From assembly GCA_003560975.1 (NCBI GenBank), contig PWJA01000116.1:1-32046 (forward strand): a stretch of 32,046 bases of DNA, read 5' to 3'. Positions 1 to 7,615 of the stretch are shown piece after piece; position 1 is the first letter of the stretch; each line of letters begins with the position of its first letter. Origin of the DNA: Gammaproteobacteria bacterium (GTDB lineage Bacteria; Pseudomonadota; Gammaproteobacteria; Xanthomonadales; Wenzhouxiangellaceae). A model generated the notes under the pieces. It saw only the letters and a program-made list of their open reading frames with translations. It ran no database searches and had not been told where the DNA came from. The translations under genes were made by a program, and so were the position numbers.

Positions 1-886
1 ATTCGGTCACGTAGATGTCCATGGCCAGCACGGTACCGTGCTCCAGCGCCATGCCAATGCCCTCCTCATCGATGAAGCTGGCGTGCTCGATGGAATCCAC
101 GCCCGCTTCGATCGCGTTGCGGATGCCGATGGCGCCGTGGGCGTGGGAGGCGACCTTGCGCCCGTGCATGTGGGCTTCGTCGACCAGGGCGGCGAGTTCA
201 TCGATGGTGTACTGTGGCGCGCCGACCTGGGTGCCGCGCGACAGCACGCCGCCGGTCGAGCAGGTCTTGATCATGTCGACATCGAACTTCACGTTGCGGC
301 GCACCGCCTGGCGAACCGCCCACGGACCGTCGGCCACGCCTTCGCCAACGGCGTTGAAATGCGGCGGCAGCAGGTTGTTGTCGGAGCAGTGCCCGCCGGT
401 GATGCCGACCGGCGGCCCGGAGACGATCAGGCGCGGGCCGAGGATGTCGCCCTCAGCGATGGCGTCGCGCAAGGCGACGTCACTGAAACCCGGCGCGCCG
501 ACGTTGCGCACCGTGGTGAAACCGGCCTGCAGGGTGAGGTGGGCGTTGCGCGCGCCGGTCAGGGTCTGACGCGGCAGCGACGCTGCCAGTCGGCGGTAGC
601 CGTGCTGGTCGTGGTTGCTGGTCAGATGGACGTGGGCATCGCTCAGGCCGGGCAGGACGGTCTTGGCGCTCAGGTCGAGGTGGCGGGCGTTCTCCGGCCG
701 GGCCAGCTCCGCGACGGGCCCGGTGGCCGTGATCCGGCCCTCCTCGATGACGATGGCCTGGGCCGCGCGACGCTCTCCGCTGTCGACGTCGATCAGGTAC
801 CCGGCTTGAATGTAGATCGTCTCGGCCTGGGCCGCAGCGGCAAGCAGCCAGAACACAGCCAGGAACGGAATCAGAAAGCAACGCAT
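1..886 (-). CDS. Metal-dependent amidohydrolase, secreted, 3' end truncated by window edge
   Basis: Reverse-complement translation from ATG at 886: MRCFLIPFLAVFWLLAAAAQAETIYIQAGYLIDVDSGERRAAQAIVIEEGRI...TVLPGLSDAHVHLTSNHD...FTTVRNVGAPG...SHAHGAIGIRNAIEAGVDSIEHASF. Signal peptide, HxH metal motif (DAHVHL), second His pair (SHAHG), EH in SIEHASF. Open at the window edge, so absent from the ORF track. Confidence 0.88.
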   Translation of the reverse strand, partial: MRCFLIPFLAVFWLLAAAAQAETIYIQAGYLIDVDSGERRAAQAIVIEEGRITATGPVAELARPENARHLDLSAKTVLPGLSDAHVHLTSNHDQHGYRRLAASLPRQTLTGARNAHLTLQAGFTTVRNVGAPGFSDVALRDAIAEGDILGPRLIVSGPPVGITGGHCSDNNLLPPHFNAVGEGVADGPWAVRQAVRRNVKFDVDMIKTCSTGGVLSRGTQVGAPQYTIDELAALVDEAHMHGRKVASHAHGAIGIRNAIEAGVDSIEHASFIDEEGIGMALEHGTVLAMDIYVTE

Positions 887-968
887 GGGCAACCTGCAGG
901 ATGTCGGGAACAGGCGGCAAAGAATACGGGCCGGCCGCGACGAAGTCCAGCCGGCCTGAAAGAAGGTC

Positions 969-2297
969 TCAGCGGTACTGCTGCCCTCTGCGAACCACGA
1001 TATCGACGTCGCGCAGGATGTTGATGAAGCGCAGCACGTCCCCGCGCACGGCGATGATGTCGGCGTACTTGCCGGCCTCGATGGTGCCGACATCGTCCAG
1101 CACCCCCATCATCCGTGCCGGCCAGTAGGTCGCCGCGCGGATCGTGTCCATGGGGTCCATGTCCATGTGGTTGACCCACACCTCCAGTTCGGCCCAGGTC
1201 GACTGGCAGTGGAAACTCAGCGGCACGCCGGAGTCGGTGCCGATCAGCAGGGTCGCTCCGGCCTCGCGCAACTGGCTGAACTTCTTTTCCAGGGTCGGCT
1301 TGCGCGCCGGGGTCAGCTGGAAATAAGGCAGGCGCTCCGGATGCCGGATCGATGCCCGGATGTCCTCGACCACGGCTTCATCCAGCCCCCGGTGCCAGCA
1401 GGGGTCGTCCAGATGCTCGGGATTGCGGATGGTGTGGACGTAGTTGAACAGGGGCTCGACGGTGGGCGTCCAGTACAGCGGCCCGAGGTCCATGCGCGCG
1501 GTGCGTTCGCGCAGGGCGTTGATCACTTCGTCGGGATAGATCGGCGCGGTCGACAGCCCGGTGTGTTCGAAATTGTCCACGCCCGCCTTCAGCCCGCGAA
1601 TGATTTCTTCGGGCCGATGCGCGTGGGCGACCACGGGAAGACCGTGGGCATGCGCTTCTTCGACCACGGCCAGGTATTCGGCTTCGCTCATCTGGTCTTG
1701 ATCGATGAGCTTGATCACGTCCACGCCGGCCTCGGCCAGCTGGCGGACCCGGGCACGGGCATCGTCTTCTCCGTGCACGCCCCAGCGATAGTGGTCCGTG
1801 CCGGGATAGGGGCGATGCTGAATGAACGGACCGGATACGTACAGCGTCGGGCCGGGGATGCTGCCGTTCTCGATGGCCGAGCGCACCGCCAGAATGTCCT
1901 CCAGCGGCGCGCCCAGGTCGCGGGCCGAGGTGACCCCGGCCAGGAGCAGCTGCTCGGCCGAGGCCGGCATGATGTCATCGCGCAGACGGTGGGTGTATTC
2001 GCGGCGCCAGTGGGCGTAGTCGGCATGGCCGGTGAGCATCAGGTGGACGTGCATGTCCCACAGTCCGGGCAGCACGCTCATGCCTTCGGTGGAAATCACC
2101 CGGTAGCCGTCCGGCACCTCGAGGGTGTCGACCTGGCCGACCGCTTCGATGCGCTCGTCGCGGACCAGGATCACGCTGTTGGCCAGCGGCGGGCTGCCGT
2201 TGCCGTCGATCAGGCGGCCGCCGACCAGGGCCAGGCGCTCGGCGGCGACGGGCAGGGCCAGGCCGGCCAGCAGAAGACAGAGAAAAACTCGGCGCAT
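969..2297 (-). CDS. Metal-dependent amidohydrolase (imidazolonepropionase-like), secreted
   Basis: ORF 969..2327; start chosen at internal ATG (2297) giving signal peptide MRRVFLCLLLAGLALPVAAERL; DMHVHL, Lys ligand DVIKLIDQ, VVAHAHRPEEI, GTDSGVP. Confidence 0.92.
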   Translation of the reverse strand: MRRVFLCLLLAGLALPVAAERLALVGGRLIDGNGSPPLANSVILVRDERIEAVGQVDTLEVPDGYRVISTEGMSVLPGLWDMHVHLMLTGHADYAHWRREYTHRLRDDIMPASAEQLLLAGVTSARDLGAPLEDILAVRSAIENGSIPGPTLYVSGPFIQHRPYPGTDHYRWGVHGEDDARARVRQLAEAGVDVIKLIDQDQMSEAEYLAVVEEAHAHGLPVVAHAHRPEEIIRGLKAGVDNFEHTGLSTAPIYPDEVINALRERTARMDLGPLYWTPTVEPLFNYVHTIRNPEHLDDPCWHRGLDEAVVEDIRASIRHPERLPYFQLTPARKPTLEKKFSQLREAGATLLIGTDSGVPLSFHCQSTWAELEVWVNHMDMDPMDTIRAATYWPARMMGVLDDVGTIEAGKYADIIAVRGDVLRFINILRDVDIVVRRGQQYR

Positions 2298-2373
2298 GAC
2301 AAACCCTTGCGTTGATCCAGACCGCAAAGCTTACCCGATTGGCCGGACGCCGCGTCGGTCGTGCATTCGGGAG

Positions 2374-3418
2374 TCAGGCGGCCTGCCCCAGCGGGCCAGA
2401 CCGTTCGAGCCGTTCGAAATGCTCCGCGACCAGATCGATTTGCGCGGCGGCCGACTCGGCCCGGTTGAACGCCGCGCGCAGGGCGGTCTGTCCGGGATGG
2501 CCTTTGGCATACCAACCCAGATGCTTGCGCGCAATCCGTACACCCCCGGGCTCGCCATAGAACTCGTGCAGGGCCCGCAGGTGGTCGAGCAGGGTATCGC
2601 GCACCTCCATCCGCGTCGGCGCGGGCAGGTGTTCGCCGGTTTCGAGAAAGTGCCGGATTTCGCGGAAAATCCACGGCCGCCCCTGGGCGGCGCGGCCGAT
2701 CAGCAGGCCGTCGGCGCGGGTGTATGCGAGCACCTGGCGGGCCTTTTCCGGCGAATCGATGTCGCCGTTGGCCAGCACGGGAATGCTCAGCGACTGCTTG
2801 ATCCGGGCGATGGTCTCGTATTCGGCCTCGCCGCCGTATTTCTGGTCGCGCGTGCGGCCGTGCACGGCCAGCGCGCGGATGCCGCAGTCCTCGGCAATCC
2901 GTGCGATCACCGGGCCGTTGCGGTGATCGGCATTCCAGCCGGTGCGGATCTTGAGCGTGACCGGCACCTCGACCGCGCAGACCACGGCCCGGAGGATGCG
3001 TTCGACCAGGCCCTCATCGCGCATCAGGGCCGAACCGGCCCATGCCTTGCACACTTTCTTGGCCGGGCAGCCCATGTTGATGTCGATGATGTCGGCGCCC
3101 AGGGCCACGTTGTGACGCGCCGCCACGGCCATCTGCTCCGGCTCGGTGCCGGCGATCTGAACGCTGACCGGCTCCGGTTCGCCGGCGTGATCCATGCGCT
3201 GCCGCGACTTGCGGGTGTGCCAGAGCGAGGGATCGGACGTGGTCATTTCAGAGACGGCCAGATCCGCCCCGGATCGCTTGCACAGAAGCCGGAACGGCTT
3301 GTCGGTGACGCCGGCCATGGGGGCAAGCACCAGCACCGGCAGACCGCTGCCGCCGAACGGGCTCGCAGCGTGCGCTGCATCGCGATGGGTCGGATCGATT
3401 GTGATGAGGGTCTCCAAT
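2374..3418 (-). CDS. dusB: tRNA-dihydrouridine synthase, DusB-like
   Basis: LVLAPMAGVTDKPFRLLCKRSGADLAVSEMTTSDP, DIIDINMGCPAKKVCKAWAGSALMRD, VHGRTRDQKYGGEAEYETI, IPVLANGDIDS, GLLIGRAAQGRPWIF. The ORF extends to 3684, but the conserved region begins near a TTG around 3418; start uncertain. Confidence 0.9.
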
Positions 3419-3543
3419 ACCGGGTCAGCTGCGGGCGGGGGGCTGATTCCAGCCGAATTCCGTGCTATTTTCAAGCACAGATCGAGCGGGTGCAAATGGA
3501 CTGCGTTGGTGGTCCCGCGGCACCCGCCCGCGGAGGACAGGCC

Positions 3544-3954
3544 ATGACTACAGACCAGAACCGCCGCCGGTTCCACCGGTTTCCTTTCGAGGCCCGCGCT
3601 TTCTTGACGATCGGGACGGCCGATCGGCTCCCCTGCGACCTGATCGATCTGTCGATCAGCGGGGCCCTGGTGTCCCTGATCCATTCACTCGAGCCGGTTT
3701 CGGGCTGCGAGGGAGAGCTCGGATTGGTCCTGACCGGCCTGGTCCGAGGAGATCGCGTGGATATCGTCGGCCGGGTCGATGCGGTCTGGCAGCAGGGCAA
3801 TCAGCTCGGTTGCCGCTTTGTCGGCGTCGACGCCGACAGCTTTGCCCATCTGAAAACCCTGATCGAAGACAACCTGGGCGATCCGCTGCTGCTGGATCGG
3901 GAACTGACCCAGCTGGATTACTGGCCCGGTGTGGAGAGCGCTTCGACGGTCTGA
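3544..3954 (+). CDS. PilZ domain protein (candidate c-di-GMP binding)
   Basis: MTTDQNRRRFHRFPFEARAFLTIG...PCDLIDLSISGALVSL: RxxxR-type N-terminal motif and DxSxxG motif; length about 136 aa. Confidence 0.82.
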   Translation: MTTDQNRRRFHRFPFEARAFLTIGTADRLPCDLIDLSISGALVSLIHSLEPVSGCEGELGLVLTGLVRGDRVDIVGRVDAVWQQGNQLGCRFVGVDADSFAHLKTLIEDNLGDPLLLDRELTQLDYWPGVESASTV

Positions 3955-4550
3955 TCGGCCTGGAACCAGTCGCCCAGAACGCCGAGCAACGCATCCCGAC
4001 CCTGGCCCTTGACGGCCGAAAAGACCTGCACGCCGACCCGGTCGTCCACTCTTCGCTGCACCTGCATCAGGGCCTCGTTCTGCTTGCCTCTTCCCAGTTT
4101 GTCGGCCTTGGTAAGGACCAGGTGCAGGGCCAGACCGCGACTCCCGGCCCATTCGACCAGCTCGACGTCGCTGTCTTTGAGCGGGTGGCGTATGTCCATG
4201 ACCACGACCAGCCCGACCAGGGCGCGTCGCCGGTCGAGATAGGTCTGGATCAACCCTTTCCAGTGGCGTTTGAGATCGCCGGCCACCTTGGCATAGCCGT
4301 AGCCGGGCAGGTCGACCAGATGGCGCATCGGGTCCAGGCGGAAGAAAACCAGCTGGCGCGTCCGTCCCGGCGTCTTGCTGGTTCGAGCGAGCGAGGTCTG
4401 GTCGCACAACCGGTTGATCAGGCTGGATTTGCCCGCGTTGGAGCGGCCGGCGATGGCGACCTCGATGCCGCCGTCGGGGGGCAGCTGCGACAGGTTGTGG
4501 ACGCTGTCGAGATACTCTGCTCGGCGAAAGAATGATTCAGGAGGATTCAT
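3918..4550 (-). CDS. engB: Ribosome biogenesis GTP-binding protein EngB/YihA/YsxC
   Basis: MNPPESFFRRAEYLDSVHNLSQLPPDGGIEVAIAGRSNAGKSSLINRLC...TSKTPGRTRQLVFF...LVDLPGYGYAKV...VLTKADKL: G1-G4 motifs typical of EngB. Confidence 0.95.
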   Translation of the reverse strand: MNPPESFFRRAEYLDSVHNLSQLPPDGGIEVAIAGRSNAGKSSLINRLCDQTSLARTSKTPGRTRQLVFFRLDPMRHLVDLPGYGYAKVAGDLKRHWKGLIQTYLDRRRALVGLVVVMDIRHPLKDSDVELVEWAGSRGLALHLVLTKADKLGRGKQNEALMQVQRRVDDRVGVQVFSAVKGQGRDALLGVLGDWFQADQTVEALSTPGQ

Positions 4551-4619
4551 GGACTGGATCAGCTTCGCCAAAAAAGGCGATAATAGCAGGTTCGGAATTT
4601 TGATCAGGAGTACGCGGTA

Positions 4620-5255
4620 ATGCTTCGATTCGTGGTGACGGTGCTGATGCTGGCCCCCTTGTCCGTATGGGCGGTCGGGGATCCGGAACGGGGTGCCGAG
4701 CTGGCCGAGATTTGCGCCGCCTGTCACGGGCAGGACGGGAACAGCAGCGTGCCGAACTGGCCCAAGATCGCCGGCCAGCACCCGGACTACGCCGCGCGCC
4801 AGTCCATCCTGATCCGCGATCAGGTCCGCGACGTGCCCGAAATGTATCCCATGGTCATGAACCTGTCCGACCAGGATCTGTGGGATCTGGCCGCCCACTA
4901 CGCGCGCTTCGACGCCGAGCCGGGGGTGGCCGACGAGGAACTGGTCGAGCGCGGAGCCACCCTGTACCAGGGCGGAGATCACGAAGCGGGGATTGCCGCC
5001 TGCTCGGGTTGTCACGGACCGGCCGGCGCCGGCATTCCCGGCGCCCACTACCCGAAACTCCGCGCCCAGCATGCCGACTACACGGCCGATCGACTGCGCC
5101 GCTACCGGGCCGGCGAACATCTCGGCGATTCCGATCCCTACAGCCATATCATGGTTGCGGTGGCCCGCAACCTGACGGATGCCGACATCGAAGCGGTCAG
5201 TTCCTACATCGAGGGCCTGCACATGGCCCGGTTCGACACCGTTTCCAGCCGCTGA
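4620..5255 (+). CDS. Cytochrome c4-type diheme c-type cytochrome
   Basis: MLRFVVTVLMLAPLSVWAVGDPERG signal peptide, two CxxCH motifs (CAACHGQDG, CSGCHGPAG), duplicated architecture; next to engB and dsbA. Confidence 0.92.
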   Translation: MLRFVVTVLMLAPLSVWAVGDPERGAELAEICAACHGQDGNSSVPNWPKIAGQHPDYAARQSILIRDQVRDVPEMYPMVMNLSDQDLWDLAAHYARFDAEPGVADEELVERGATLYQGGDHEAGIAACSGCHGPAGAGIPGAHYPKLRAQHADYTADRLRRYRAGEHLGDSDPYSHIMVAVARNLTDADIEAVSSYIEGLHMARFDTVSSR

Positions 5256-5341
5256 CAAATCCAGGTCCACGGAACCCGAGAGCAGAATCCAAGTCTGTAT
5301 TCGAGTTACCCCTTACTCACGCCCATCGCAGGATGACCGCA

Positions 5342-6004
5342 ATGAACAAGTTTTTCCCCATGCTGATCGGCACGCTGATGCTGGCGACGTTTTCGAGTTC
5401 GACCATCGCTTCCGAGTTCGAAGAGGGTCGCCATTTCCATGCCGTGGGCTCGCCGGTCTCGCCGCCGGACGACCGGGTTGAAGTGATCGAGGCGTTTGCC
5501 TATCCCTGCCCGGCGTGCCGCAGCTTTCTGCCGATCATCAATCGCTGGGCCGAGGAGCTTCCCGACAACGTGACCCTGAGCCACCTGCCGGTCGGGTTGC
5601 AGCCGGGCTGGGAGGGTTTTGCCCGCGTCTACTACACCGCCGATGTCCTCGGCTTGGGCAAGGAAGCGCACGAAGCCATGTTTGTCGCGCTGCACGACGA
5701 GCGTCGCCAGTTCCGCAGCATCGAGGACATCGCCGAGGTCTACACCGCTTTCGACGTCGACGCCGAGGAGTTTGTCAGCACCTCGCAGTCCTTTGCCGTC
5801 GACGGTCGCATGCGTCGCAATCGCAACGAGATCATGCGGTTTGGTGTGCGCGGCACGCCGAGCATGATTGTTCAGGGCAAATGGCGGTTGAGCCCGACCG
5901 ACTTCAACAGCTATGACCAAATGCTGGCCGCGGTCGATTACCTGATCGAGCGCGAACTGGCTGCCCTGGAGCCGGCGACCAATGGAAACTCGGGCGCTGA
6001 ATAA
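5342..6004 (+). CDS. dsbA: DsbA-like thiol:disulfide interchange protein (CPAC active site)
   Basis: MNKFFPMLIGTLMLATFSSSTIASEFEEGRHF...VIEAFAYPCPACRSFLPI...GVRGTPSMIV (cis-Pro loop). Confidence 0.9.
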   Translation: MNKFFPMLIGTLMLATFSSSTIASEFEEGRHFHAVGSPVSPPDDRVEVIEAFAYPCPACRSFLPIINRWAEELPDNVTLSHLPVGLQPGWEGFARVYYTADVLGLGKEAHEAMFVALHDERRQFRSIEDIAEVYTAFDVDAEEFVSTSQSFAVDGRMRRNRNEIMRFGVRGTPSMIVQGKWRLSPTDFNSYDQMLAAVDYLIERELAALEPATNGNSGAE

Positions 6005-6010
6005 GGCCCG

Positions 6011-6841
6011 ATGAATTCCGAGCGCCGGCAGCTCAAGCTGCTGAGCTACAACATTCAGGCCGGCACCACGACCGCGAACTACCGCGAGTACGTCACCAAG
6101 AGCTGGCGCCAGCTGTTGCCGAACAACCAGCGCGTTGCCAATCTCGACGCCATCGCCGACCTGGTGGCCGAGTACGACATCGTCGCCCTGCAGGAGGTCG
6201 ACTGTGGCAGCCTGCGTTCCGGTTTTCTCAATCAGGCCAAGTACCTGGCCACGCATGCCGGTTTTCCGTTCTGGAATTACCGCGGCAACCGCAAGGTCGG
6301 CGTGATCGCTCACGCCGGCATCGGCCTGCTGAGTCACATCGAGCCGGCCCTGGTCGAGGAACACCGCCTGCCGGGCGCCATCCCGGGAAGAGGCGCGCTG
6401 GTCGTGCGCTTCGGCGAAGGCGAGCATGCCCTGTGGCTGATCGTGTTGCATCTGGCGCTGGGGCGACGCGCACGCTCTCAGCAACTGCGCTATCTGGCCG
6501 GCCAGGTTCGCGACTATCCGAACGTGGTGGTGATGGGCGACTTCAATACCGGACCCGGCGCCCGAGAGCTGCGCGAGTTTTGCGACCTCGCCGGGCTCAT
6601 CCTGCCCACCGGCAACATCCTCACCTACCCGTCCTGGCAGCCGCAGCGATCGATTGACCACATCCTCGTCTCGCCGCAAATGGACATCGCCGACCTCCAG
6701 GCTCTGGCGGTGAACTACTCGGATCACCGGCCGCTTTCGATGAAGCTGAACCTGGGCGGTGCAGTGGATCTACCAGGCCATGCGGATCGCAATCAGAAGA
6801 AGCAGAAAACCAAAAATGCGTTTCAGGTGAGTCGCCGGTAG
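6011..6841 (+). CDS. Endonuclease/exonuclease/phosphatase family protein
   Basis: LLSYNIQAG, IVALQEVD, VVVMGDFNTGP, SIDHILVS, SDHRPLSMKL: EEP superfamily motifs. Confidence 0.9.
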   Translation: MNSERRQLKLLSYNIQAGTTTANYREYVTKSWRQLLPNNQRVANLDAIADLVAEYDIVALQEVDCGSLRSGFLNQAKYLATHAGFPFWNYRGNRKVGVIAHAGIGLLSHIEPALVEEHRLPGAIPGRGALVVRFGEGEHALWLIVLHLALGRRARSQQLRYLAGQVRDYPNVVVMGDFNTGPGARELREFCDLAGLILPTGNILTYPSWQPQRSIDHILVSPQMDIADLQALAVNYSDHRPLSMKLNLGGAVDLPGHADRNQKKQKTKNAFQVSRR

Positions 6842-7594
6842 GCGATGAGCCAGAGCCACCCCGGCCGGCGCAGCGAGCGCGCCCGCCACTCCAATCACGA
6901 TCAGTCCCGGTAGATGGATGTACCCGACGCTGTGATCGAACAGCACCTGTCCCCACCCGGCGATCACGAAACCCAGCAGCCCGCCCAGCGCGATCGGCCA
7001 GCCGCAGGCCGAGGCAATGGCCACGGCGCGGACCATGGGGTAGCCGTTGCGGGCCAGGTAGGGCACATTGAAGCTGCCGCCGCCGATGCCCATGATGGCC
7101 GATACCGCGCCGATCACCGGGCCGATCACGAACCAGCCGCGCGGCCACGGCGGACGATCGGCCCGCGGCGTGCGCACGGCCAGCAGCATGCGCAGCCCGA
7201 TGCCAGCCGCCAGCACGGCGAAAATGCGTCCCAGCAGCAGGCCCGGGAGCTGGGCGGCCAGCAGGGCGCCGAGCAGGGCGCCGCCGGCTACGGCCGGGCC
7301 GAGCCGGGCGACCGCGGACCAATCGATTCCCTGCCGGCGATCGTGGAACCAGATCGCGCTGGCCGAGGTCAGCAGCATGGTACCCAGTGAAGTGGCCACC
7401 GCCATGGGCACGGCGACCTCGACATCAGCGCCCTGCCAGCGCAGGAGGAAAGTCAGCGCCGGCACGATGATCAGGCCGCCACCGATGCCGAGCAGGCCGG
7501 CAAGCACGCCCGCGGCCAGCCCGGTCAGAGCATATAAGATCAGGAGCAGAAGCACTTGTTGGCCGAACACGGAAAGCGTGACAATGTCGTTCAT
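6770..7594 (-). CDS. TauE/SafE (sulfite exporter) family membrane protein
   Basis: C-terminal part of the long ORF 6770..9739; start MNDIVTLSVFGQQVLLLLILYALTGLAAGVLAGLLGIGGGLIIVPAL...GAVSAIMGIGGGSFNVPYL; duplicated GIGGG motifs and hydrophobic helices. Confidence 0.9.
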   Translation of the reverse strand: MNDIVTLSVFGQQVLLLLILYALTGLAAGVLAGLLGIGGGLIIVPALTFLLRWQGADVEVAVPMAVATSLGTMLLTSASAIWFHDRRQGIDWSAVARLGPAVAGGALLGALLAAQLPGLLLGRIFAVLAAGIGLRMLLAVRTPRADRPPWPRGWFVIGPVIGAVSAIMGIGGGSFNVPYLARNGYPMVRAVAIASACGWPIALGGLLGFVIAGWGQVLFDHSVGYIHLPGLIVIGVAGALAAPAGVALAHRLPATHLKRIFGFLLLLIAIRMAW

Positions 7595-7615
7595 GGTGAC
7601 CGATTCCCTCTTGGC

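Noticed and set aside
1167-2315. 382-aa plus-strand ORF antisense to the second amidohydrolase
   Set aside because: Shadow ORF without recognisable domains; the opposite frame is a clear amidohydrolase.
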